Positions 56,106 to 63,284 of a stretch of DNA of 64,000 nucleotides are shown here, piece after piece; position 1 is the stretch's first letter; each line of letters begins with the position of its first letter. Location: assembly GCA_020628935.1 (NCBI GenBank), contig JAHDEG010000005.1:143817-207816 (forward strand), read 5' to 3'. The notes beneath the pieces were generated by a model. That model saw only the letters and a list, made by a program, of their open reading frames with translations. It was not told the origin of the DNA and did no database searches. The stretch comes from Flavobacteriales bacterium (GTDB lineage: Bacteria > Bacteroidota > Bacteroidia > Flavobacteriales_G > JALEGO01). The position numbers were made by a program, and so were the translations under genes.

Positions 56106-56145
56106 TATATTAGTTTGTTGTTAAAAATAACATCAAACTAATATA
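56106..56145. repeat. Long near-perfect inverted repeat between hsdR and the next gene
   Basis: Arms TATATTAGTTTG (56106-56117) and CAAACTAATATA (56134-56145) are exact complements; inside, TGTTA pairs with TAACA around AAAA, with one T-T mismatch at 56118/56133. It lies 18 bp before the ATG of the 55291-56088 gene and 32 bp after the hsdR stop. No U-run follows on either strand, so it is more likely an operator or RNA-processing hairpin than a classical terminator. Confidence 0.6.
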
Positions 56146-56177
56146 AAAAGACATTTATTGAGGCTAAGCAGTTATAG

Positions 56178-59150
56178 CTAATAATACTCCTTGATATAAG
56201 CATAAGCCCGATCAAAAAGCACTTGATCCTTATGTAATTTGTATTTCAATAACGCCTTTCTCAATGATTTTTGCACTTCTCTTTCTCCGGAGGTGGTTGT
56301 TTGCCAACCTGGAAAATTTACTACTCTAACAATGGCATCAATATCAGTAACGATCCTTTCAACAACTGCTGGCGTTTCATCATTCTTAAGTTCAAGAAAC
56401 AGTTCTGTTAAAGCGGCTATAGGTGACTTTTCTTGGATTTCTTCTTCCAATTCTTTTTCTGCTTGCACAGTCTCCTTTGCTATTTTGCAAAGATCCTTCA
56501 CAAATTCAATTGAAGTAATCAACCCTTTTTCAGCTTTATCTCTCAACTCCTCCAGACGTTCACTTAGTTTTTTGAAAGTAGGGTGTTCGCCATTTTTCTT
56601 GAACCGTTTAATTAGGATTTTTTCTAGCTTTTTAGCATTCTTAGGATCTGGATTATTAAAGATGTCCTCAATTACATCTGCATCCAACACGAACTCTTCT
56701 AAGTGATGAACTTTGCCAACATGAATGTTGTCATGTATCAATTGAGTAGTTTGAGCTCCCAAAGAGAACCACAGTAGCTTCCCAATATTATCGGAAGCAG
56801 GTCTCACTGATTCAAAGACTTGAGAAAGCCATTTATAATCTTCTTGATAAATATCTAATATTCTATCTGGTGAAAGAGATTCCCAAAGCTTTGCTAAGTA
56901 CTTAAAATCCTTGGCAAAAGCATCTTTCTTCTCATCAGTATTGATTGCATTTTGAGCAGCTTCGAGTCCTTCAAAGCCCTCTTTAGATCGATCTACACCT
57001 TGAAAATGAGAAAGTGCATCTTTCATGGCTTCTGGTAACTTCCCTCGCAACTCTGAAAGATTGGAAATGATTTGAGCCACAGACTTTTCATCAAACTCCA
57101 ATGCTTTTGCAGTATCATCAAATACTCCAAAATAATCCACAATTCTACCAAATGTTTTATTTGGATAAAGACGGTTTGTTCTACAAATAGCCTGCAATAG
57201 AGTATGGTCCTTCATGGACTTATCTAAATACATTGTTTGCAAAACTGGTGCATCAAAGCCAGTTAACAGTTTTGCTGTAACAATAATGAATTTTAAATTG
57301 CTTGAAGCATCGTTGAACTCATCTACAATTTTTTCTTGTTTTGATTTATCTACGCCCCATTTTTGCTTGAATTCGAAATCATCATTTGCAGTGATTGACA
57401 TTACTACCTTGCTGGCCTCCTCTGGGAAGTATTTATCCAATTCTTCTTTGTATTGAACACAAGCATACCGATCTGGAGTTACAATCATAGCTTTGAAACC
57501 TTGTGGTTCCACTTTTTCTTTAAAATGAGTGGCTATGTCTTCAACGATTTTAGATACTCTTTCTGGAGATTTAAGAAACGCGGCCATTTTTGCTGACTTT
57601 TTATTAAGTGCATCAGCTTCATCATCAGACAGTGCAGCTTGTTCTCTAAAATCTGCCATGGCTTTATCAATGGTCTCTTTATCCACATGAACATCTACTA
57701 ACCTTGGCTCAAAGTGTAAGGGCAAAGTAGCTTCATCTCTAATGGAGTCTTGAAATGTGTATCGCGACATATATCCACCCTCATCTTCTTCAGCACCAAA
57801 GGCCCAAAACGTGTTTTTATCAGCCTTGTTCACTGGTGTTCCTGTTAACCCAAACAAAAATGCATTTGGCAATGAAGCCCTCATTTGCCTACCTAAATCT
57901 CCTTCCTGTGTTCTATGTGCCTCATCTACTAAAACAATGATATTGTCTCTGGTATTCATACTAGGTTTGGCATCGCGAAACTTGTGGATCATGGAAATAA
58001 TGATTTTTCTGGTATCTCGCTCTAATAACTTTTGCAGTTCTCTTATACTGTCTGTGGTTTCAACATTGGCTATGTCCGCTGCATTAAATGTTTCCGAAAT
58101 TTGAGTATCTAAATCCGTTCTATCAACAAGTACAATGACCGTTGGGCTTTTTAATTGTTGGTTTTTTCTCAATTTTTGCGCTGCAAAAACCATTAATAAT
58201 GATTTTCCAGATCCTTGAAAGTGCCAAATCAATCCTTTTTTAATGCGACCATCTACAACTCTTTGAACTATTTTATTTGCGCCTTCATACTGTTGAAATC
58301 GCGGTATAATTTTCATTCTTTGCTTTTTCTTATTGGTAGTGAAAAGCGAAAAATTTTGAAGAATATCGAGTAGCCTTCTAGGACTCAATAGGTCTTTCAT
58401 TTCTTTGCCAATCTCTCCTAAACCCAATCGTTTTGCTAAAGCATCTTCTGAATCACTATCCAAGCGCCAAGGTGCCCAAAATTCTAATGGACAACGAATA
58501 GCACCATAAAACAACTCTTTACCCTCTGTTGCAAATGACAGAATATTTGGAACAAATAATAGAGGAATACTATTCTCATAAATATCATGCACTTCATGGG
58601 CTCCGTCTAGCCAACTAACGGATGGTCGAATTGGTGTTTTCGCTTCACCAACTACGACTGGTATACCATTAATATACAAAACAACATCAGGAATTTTGGT
58701 TTCACGGTGATGCACCCTTAGTTGATTGGTAACGACATAGGAATTTTGCAACTCATTTTCAAAGTCAATTAAACGCACGGGTACGTGACGATTGTTTTCT
58801 CCAAAAGGCATGGTTTTTTCTCCTGCCATCCATTTGAAAAACTCCTCATTGGCTTTTACTAAACCGATTTGATTGACTGCAATAAGTACCGCTCTTAGTT
58901 TGTAAATAACTTCATCCGATAATTCTGGCTTTGCAGCTATTTCAGGATTGAGTCGAATCAATGCATCTTTCAATTCATTTTCTAAGAGCACTTCGTTTAC
59001 GCCTCTTTTTAAGTCAGCTGACGACTGATAACTCCAAGTAGCTCCATAATTTACAGTAGGCTCGGAAACAATATCTTTTTTGTTAAGATCTACTCCTGCC
59101 AGTTGATGGATAATATAATGTTCTACGCTATTGAGTTCGTTAAATGCCAT
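56178..59150 (-). CDS. hsdR: Type I restriction enzyme, motor/endonuclease subunit HsdR
   Basis: A 990-residue subunit that pulls DNA and cuts it far from the recognition site. The PD-(D/E)xK nuclease is near residues 150-172 (PDVVLYINGIPVVVGEAKTP), Walker A is WHFQGSGKSLLM near 309-320, Walker B is VLVDEAHRTQEG near 405-416, and FGLTGTPV is motif III. The helical C-terminal region (about 800-990) contacts the methylase complex. Length is normal and no frameshift is visible. Its ATG (59148-59150) lies inside the end of the nucleotidyltransferase gene (11-bp overlap), an unusual neighbour. The matching hsdS is at the window edge; hsdM must lie beyond it. Confidence 0.95.
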   Translation of the reverse strand: MAFNELNSVEHYIIHQLAGVDLNKKDIVSEPTVNYGATWSYQSSADLKRGVNEVLLENELKDALIRLNPEIAAKPELSDEVIYKLRAVLIAVNQIGLVKANEEFFKWMAGEKTMPFGENNRHVPVRLIDFENELQNSYVVTNQLRVHHRETKIPDVVLYINGIPVVVGEAKTPIRPSVSWLDGAHEVHDIYENSIPLLFVPNILSFATEGKELFYGAIRCPLEFWAPWRLDSDSEDALAKRLGLGEIGKEMKDLLSPRRLLDILQNFSLFTTNKKKQRMKIIPRFQQYEGANKIVQRVVDGRIKKGLIWHFQGSGKSLLMVFAAQKLRKNQQLKSPTVIVLVDRTDLDTQISETFNAADIANVETTDSIRELQKLLERDTRKIIISMIHKFRDAKPSMNTRDNIIVLVDEAHRTQEGDLGRQMRASLPNAFLFGLTGTPVNKADKNTFWAFGAEEDEGGYMSRYTFQDSIRDEATLPLHFEPRLVDVHVDKETIDKAMADFREQAALSDDEADALNKKSAKMAAFLKSPERVSKIVEDIATHFKEKVEPQGFKAMIVTPDRYACVQYKEELDKYFPEEASKVVMSITANDDFEFKQKWGVDKSKQEKIVDEFNDASSNLKFIIVTAKLLTGFDAPVLQTMYLDKSMKDHTLLQAICRTNRLYPNKTFGRIVDYFGVFDDTAKALEFDEKSVAQIISNLSELRGKLPEAMKDALSHFQGVDRSKEGFEGLEAAQNAINTDEKKDAFAKDFKYLAKLWESLSPDRILDIYQEDYKWLSQVFESVRPASDNIGKLLWFSLGAQTTQLIHDNIHVGKVHHLEEFVLDADVIEDIFNNPDPKNAKKLEKILIKRFKKNGEHPTFKKLSERLEELRDKAEKGLITSIEFVKDLCKIAKETVQAEKELEEEIQEKSPIAALTELFLELKNDETPAVVERIVTDIDAIVRVVNFPGWQTTTSGEREVQKSLRKALLKYKLHKDQVLFDRAYAYIKEYY

Positions 59151-59835
59151 AAACTATTGCCTTTAATTTTGTTACGATCTTATCGAATCTTTGTTTCTGA
59201 TTTTCATAAAAAAGATTACCCAGAATGGCCTCTTGTTTAACTGCATCATTTAAAATATCAGCAAAGCATTTTTTCAAATAATCGCGAGCGTCATCTTCTG
59301 CGTGGAGAAGCTCTTCCTCTAGTTTTGAATCATGGTTTAACAAATACACTATATCCTCAAAATCTTTACTGGTTCTTGGGTCTTTTATGCCTCTATCATA
59401 AAATGCAGTGAATTTTGTACAGAGGTAATAAGGAAGAGATAAACACTTAATGGGTATGCCATCAATCTCGAAGTGAGTTAAATGCTTATAACCTGGAGCA
59501 AACCAAGGATTAGCAGGTGCCCAGCCAACTTGCTTTGTTGACATCACATCTACTTTAATATCTTCAAATCTAAAACGGCAAATAACATCATCTTCACTTG
59601 ATTGTTTAAACCCTTTTTTCGTAAGTTCTTCTCGAATATTTTCGAGTTCTGTAAGGCTTGCTATTTCCATGCTAATGTCAATATCTTGGGTAGGCCTAAC
59701 ATCATCAGCAGCAGGGTCATCAATGTATAAGCTTACCACAGCTCCACCAACATAAACCACTTTTTCGTTGAGTGCGCCCAATGCCAATGCAATTTTCTTG
59801 GTGGCATTACGATTAATTAAGGTGTTTTTTAGCAT
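59140..59835 (-). CDS. Nucleotidyltransferase (AbiEii-like, pol-beta fold)
   Basis: A 231-residue protein with the DNA polymerase beta-type nucleotidyltransferase core: YVGGAVVSLYIDD (28-40, with the GG turn), the acidic pair D51/D53 in QDIDIS, and a third acidic position in IKVDVMS near residue 97. Proteins of this group include type IV toxins such as AbiEii and the MNT antitoxins that modify partner proteins or tRNA. The start overlaps the winged-helix gene by 7 bp, the end overlaps hsdR by 11 bp, so the three are translated together. Whether it is the toxin, an antitoxin or a regulator of the restriction enzyme cannot be told from sequence. Confidence 0.82.
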   Translation of the reverse strand: MLKNTLINRNATKKIALALGALNEKVVYVGGAVVSLYIDDPAADDVRPTQDIDISMEIASLTELENIREELTKKGFKQSSEDDVICRFRFEDIKVDVMSTKQVGWAPANPWFAPGYKHLTHFEIDGIPIKCLSLPYYLCTKFTAFYDRGIKDPRTSKDFEDIVYLLNHDSKLEEELLHAEDDARDYLKKCFADILNDAVKQEAILGNLFYENQKQRFDKIVTKLKAIVYGI

Positions 59836-60341
59836 AGTCGTTTTTTCAGTTCTTCTATAGCAATTTGCTTTTCTCTAGCTCTACCCACCCGTAACGCATC
59901 GCATAAAGCCATTAGCTCATAAAATATAGAATCTTTCATGCACGCTTCAGGCACATTCGCATGCAGTGGTTCAATAGCTTCTCCGCGCACTGTACCTTCA
60001 AAGTAGGGCCAAACATAAGGTGCTTCACTTACTATTTGAGCATTAAGTGGAGGTGCAGCATGGGCGGTGGGTAAACCTCTTACCAAAGCACCTGGTTTTT
60101 GTGGATATACATAACGTAAGCCATTCTCCAAAAAATCGAGCAGTGCCATTTTCATCAATTGTTTTTTATCTTGAGTTATGAGACCTGCAATAGCCGAGCG
60201 GTTTAAGCTCTCACTTATTTCACTAGCACTTATCCCTAGCTCATAGGAAAGATCTTTCATATACCATGCAGTATTACCTTTGGCTGCTATTTTAAGCAAT
60301 ACAACAATATCATGGGGTCTCATTCCGCTGTGCTTCTTCAT
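59829..60341 (-). CDS. Winged-helix (MarR-like) protein partnered with the nucleotidyltransferase
   Basis: A 170-residue protein. Residues 7-75 form a winged helix-turn-helix (MRPHDIVVLLKIAAKG, LSYELGISASEISESLNRSAIAGLI), followed by a distinctive conserved block GLPTAHAAPPLNAQI (93-107), YVWPYFEGTVRGEAIEPLH (112-130) and a C-terminal helix (ALRVGRAREKQIAIEELKKRL). I recognise this second part from a widespread family often found beside nucleotidyltransferases. It is not canonical AbiEi by its C-terminal domain, but the two-gene arrangement (wHTH first, nucleotidyltransferase second) is the AbiE order. It is the first gene of the unit with hsdR, and the palindromes upstream (60548-60621) are likely operator sites. 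Confidence 0.75.
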   Translation of the reverse strand: MKKHSGMRPHDIVVLLKIAAKGNTAWYMKDLSYELGISASEISESLNRSAIAGLITQDKKQLMKMALLDFLENGLRYVYPQKPGALVRGLPTAHAAPPLNAQIVSEAPYVWPYFEGTVRGEAIEPLHANVPEACMKDSIFYELMALCDALRVGRAREKQIAIEELKKRLC

Positions 60342-60547
60342 TATTTCTTTTTTTATTGGGCAGCTGCGGGCTTTTCGCTGTAGTTATAAATCGCTAAACG
60401 GTGTTTTACTAAGCTTTCAAAGAGCTCAATAATCGCTTTTTCCAGCTAATTGCAACATCTGTTTATCATTTTATAAGCTACACACTTCAATCCCTGCTGC
60501 TTCCTTCTTCCTTTATACTTATCTTACTTTCATAAAGATACAGAATT

Positions 60548-60573
60548 AATTCGCGATTCGCGAATCGCGAATT
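60548..60573. promoter_or_regulatory. Perfect 26-bp palindrome (probable operator)
   Basis: Reading outward from the centre at 60560/60561 both halves are identical: each half is AATTCGCGATTCG. It contains two TCGCGA hexamers and a central CGCG-free TTCGCGAA core. In an A/T-rich region such a CG-dense palindrome is very unlikely by chance. It lies about 210 bp before the winged-helix gene, and 139 bp after the helicase stop. Confidence 0.72.
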
Positions 60574-60602
60574 GAAAATTAAGATCATTACTATAATATT
60601 GC

Positions 60603-60621
60603 GTATCGCGATATGCGATAC
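60603..60621. promoter_or_regulatory. Second inverted repeat with the same CGCGAT theme
   Basis: GTATCGC (60603-60609) and GCGATAC (60615-60621) are exact complements around GATAT. It shares TCGCGAT-type sequence with the 26-bp palindrome 30 bp away, so the two look like sites for the same dimeric protein. Confidence 0.6.
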
Positions 60622-60711
60622 TGATGATAATCTATCGCTTAAGCTATGCGTTTTTAATGCATGCATGATTGTCCGTGATAGGCTTTGGCATTGAAGTCAT
60701 CAAATTCTATT

Positions 60712-61746
60712 CTAAATTAACCTATAGTTTTTTAGCAGTTCTTCAGAAACAATGTATAAATTTCTATTTGCCCTCGAAAAGGCAACATACAGCTTATTCT
60801 TGGTTAAAGAGTTAGAATTAAATAACTGTCCTTTTTTGTATAAACTATATGATGTTTTATTCAATACAACACAGACATCTTTAAAATGATTAATACCTTT
60901 TACACTTCCCCAGTTTCCTGAAAAACAGGTATATTTCCTGTGATTCTGATAGAATAATTTCACAATATTATTATCTCGTATAATTGCATCTACATCTTCA
61001 GGTTTTCTTAGAATAGTAATGATTGTTTCTTCCTTCTTGAATGTATCAACTTGTATTTCAAGATTGTTTTTGATAAAAGATGCTATGGTTTCACTAAACC
61101 TATAGCTTTTATTTAAAGTTGAATTATCTATCCTTATTCCATTATCAACAAACCTTTTAGTAAAGCTTTCTATAGAACTGTATAGCCTTTTATTTTTATT
61201 CGCATCCCTACTTGTATCATAAGTATGCTGATAATAATCTCCGACCCAAATTAAATTCATGCTAGTTTGTGTAAGAGACATCAACAATTCAAAATCATAA
61301 CCACCAAAATCTTGAATCTCATCGATAAAGAAACTATCAAAATATTTATTAACTCTTTCATTTACTCTCTTAAGTAAGTCTTTATTAATTAAATATTTAG
61401 ACAAACGATTATGATATACTCTACCATCTTTTGAAAAAAAATGTAGAGGATTGGTTTGCTGCATTTTGAGAGTAAATTGTAATGGCATATCCCAAAATAT
61501 TCCCCTTGGCTTATCAATTCTTTTTCTAAAAGGAATAAAGCAAAAGGAGTATAAAAATTCAAAAAAAGAATAAAGTGTTATATTATCTGGAAAATACCCG
61601 AATCTCTTCTGAATAGCCTGCCGTAAATTTTTTGTATTCTCTCGTGTATAGGTAACAATTAAATACCTTTTTTCAACATCTAATTGATTTATTATATAGG
61701 TAGTTTTACCTGATCCAGCGACAGCAAGTATTAGTCTTTTATCCAT
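60712..61746 (-). CDS. Short UvrD-like helicase (GajB-like)
   Basis: A 344-residue superfamily I helicase-type protein. It starts straight at the Walker A strand (LILAVAGSGKTTYI, residues 5-18), has Walker B as FIDEIQDFGG (about 140-149), motif III-like VGDYYQHTYD, motif IV NKSYRFSETIASFI, motif V SVKGINHFKDVCVVL, and motif VI YVAFSRANRNLYIV at the C-terminus. All core motifs are there, but it lacks the N-terminal Q region and most of the 1B/2B insertions; known GajB proteins are about 490 residues. It overlaps the GajA-like gene by 16 bp. In Gabija, GajB senses or feeds DNA ends to GajA; a minimal version of that role is inferred here. Confidence 0.82.
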   Translation of the reverse strand: MDKRLILAVAGSGKTTYIINQLDVEKRYLIVTYTRENTKNLRQAIQKRFGYFPDNITLYSFFEFLYSFCFIPFRKRIDKPRGIFWDMPLQFTLKMQQTNPLHFFSKDGRVYHNRLSKYLINKDLLKRVNERVNKYFDSFFIDEIQDFGGYDFELLMSLTQTSMNLIWVGDYYQHTYDTSRDANKNKRLYSSIESFTKRFVDNGIRIDNSTLNKSYRFSETIASFIKNNLEIQVDTFKKEETIITILRKPEDVDAIIRDNNIVKLFYQNHRKYTCFSGNWGSVKGINHFKDVCVVLNKTSYSLYKKGQLFNSNSLTKNKLYVAFSRANRNLYIVSEELLKNYRLI

Positions 61747-63284
61747 TCGATTGCTGATCTTATGTAGTCAGGGATTTTAATTTCCTCAATTTTATCTTCA
61801 AGAATCCTAAAAGAGCATTCAGCTTTATTCTGAAGCATATATTCCAAAACACTCAATTTTTTTCGCCCTCCAAATAATTCGTCACAAATGCTTTGGTTGT
61901 CATTATACATACAAACTTCAAACGTATATCTATCATCATTTTCATCAGCAAATATTTTCCAATTTGTATTCTCGTAATCTTCATAATTATTCATTACGTT
62001 TTTGACATAAGATTTATCATTATCAGTAATTACAACTACCCTGATATCAAGATCTCGAGCAAGGTCTAAGTATCTCTTAAAAGTTTTTCCTCCAACAGAA
62101 ATTATATGAATATTACTTTCATAGGGAGTGCAGCCTGCAATTTTCCCAAAAAAAGCCTCAATCAAAATAAACTCTGCGTCTCCTTCAACCAGAATAACCT
62201 TTGGAGACATAATGAACTGTAAGACATTATTATCAGGAGCCTTCATAAAGAACCTAGAAGAACTATCATCTATATCACTTAATTTGGTGCTTTGTTTACC
62301 AGAGCTATTAAGCATAATACATTGCTTTAAACCTAGTCTTGAAGAAATCATATTACTATGTGTACTTATAAATATTTGTTTATTTCCAGAGTTTTTGATC
62401 TTCTCTAGGAGCTGTAGCGTATAATTCTGGCTTAAATGGTTTTCAGGTTCTTCAAGTAAAACAGTGTCAATCGTTGACTCATTTCTGCTAAGGGCAAAGT
62501 CTGTTTTTATAAAGCACTGACGACCCTTTCCTCTGTTTTCTATTTCAATTGCATCTTCAGTAATTGTAAGGTCATTTTCCAAATTTGACTTTGAGTTTGA
62601 TTTTAATGAAAATTGATAATCCAATCCTTTGTTTATCACTTTTAATGAGTTTTCTTTAAATCCCTCCTTTAATCCCCTATATGAGTTTTCCAAACTACTT
62701 CTTTGACCGGAATCGGCCTTGCCGTAATAAAGCTTCTGAATATACTTTTTTGTAGCATAATCATTATTTATTTGTGTATTATCTATAAACAGATGGTTAA
62801 AATACCTATTAAATGAGCTATATGATCGGCCAGAAAATGTATTAAATTGAATTGAATAAAATTCAAATGGAAAGTTTTCTCCCTCTTGTTGAAGCACAGA
62901 ACGAATATCACTGCTATATTCATCGGAAGGCATGCATATCAAACAAAGCCCATCTGAGTTTATACCTAATGAATTATTGTCTCCGTTCAATTCAGGGTTG
63001 CCAGAATCATCAATAAAGACTTCTATTTCTAACCGTGGTATTTTATTATAGCTCTTTCCTTCGGAAAAAAAATCTTCAATTACTGATTTGTTTATTAGAT
63101 TTGACAATCCTAAGGATTCAACCTTACTCCGACTCCCGGATAAAACAATATCTAAGGCTTCTAAAATTGTACTTTTACCTGATTCATTATCACCGATAAA
63201 TATATTTAGTTCTTCATTTAACTTTACGTCAAAGGAGTCAAAACGCTTAAAGTTCTTCAGAATTATTCGGTTTATTGTTTTCAT
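61731..63284 (-). CDS. OLD-family ATPase/TOPRIM nuclease (GajA-like)
   Basis: A 517-residue protein with an ABC/SMC-like ATPase and a C-terminal TOPRIM domain. Walker A GDNESGKST is at 31-39, Walker B VLLEEPENHL near 274-283, the switch His in ISTHSNMISSRL near 305-315, then the TOPRIM glutamate in VILVEGDAEF near 361-370 and the acidic pair in VVITDNDKSY near 418-427. This is the class 2 OLD layout (OLD gene next to a UvrD-like helicase), which is the Gabija anti-phage system, where GajA nicks DNA when nucleotides fall. Its ATG shares one base with the hsdS stop (TAATG), so it is translated together with the restriction specificity subunit. Confidence 0.85.
   Translation of the reverse strand: MKTINRIILKNFKRFDSFDVKLNEELNIFIGDNESGKSTILEALDIVLSGSRSKVESLGLSNLINKSVIEDFFSEGKSYNKIPRLEIEVFIDDSGNPELNGDNNSLGINSDGLCLICMPSDEYSSDIRSVLQQEGENFPFEFYSIQFNTFSGRSYSSFNRYFNHLFIDNTQINNDYATKKYIQKLYYGKADSGQRSSLENSYRGLKEGFKENSLKVINKGLDYQFSLKSNSKSNLENDLTITEDAIEIENRGKGRQCFIKTDFALSRNESTIDTVLLEEPENHLSQNYTLQLLEKIKNSGNKQIFISTHSNMISSRLGLKQCIMLNSSGKQSTKLSDIDDSSSRFFMKAPDNNVLQFIMSPKVILVEGDAEFILIEAFFGKIAGCTPYESNIHIISVGGKTFKRYLDLARDLDIRVVVITDNDKSYVKNVMNNYEDYENTNWKIFADENDDRYTFEVCMYNDNQSICDELFGGRKKLSVLEYMLQNKAECSFRILEDKIEEIKIPDYIRSAIEWIKD

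Larger units (their letters stand above)
60342..60711. other. Intergenic regulatory region between the two defence units
   Basis: This 370-bp gap has no credible gene. Its right part (60541-60621) is rich in palindromic CGCGA elements, annotated separately. The left part (60342-60540) has ordinary composition with some GC-rich stretches (60361-60410) and no clear promoter of the TAnnTTTG type on either strand. Transcription of the winged-helix unit must start in this gap unless it is reached by readthrough from the helicase gene. Confidence 0.6.

Noticed and set aside
56239-56706. 155-codon frame antisense to hsdR
   Set aside because: hsdR is intact and fully supported on the other strand; the antisense frame is Ser/Phe-rich shadow sequence.
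60712-61746. Frameshifted or truncated helicase
   Set aside because: Motifs I to VI occur in order with motif VI at the end, and the downstream gap holds no helicase remnant in any frame, so the short form looks real.
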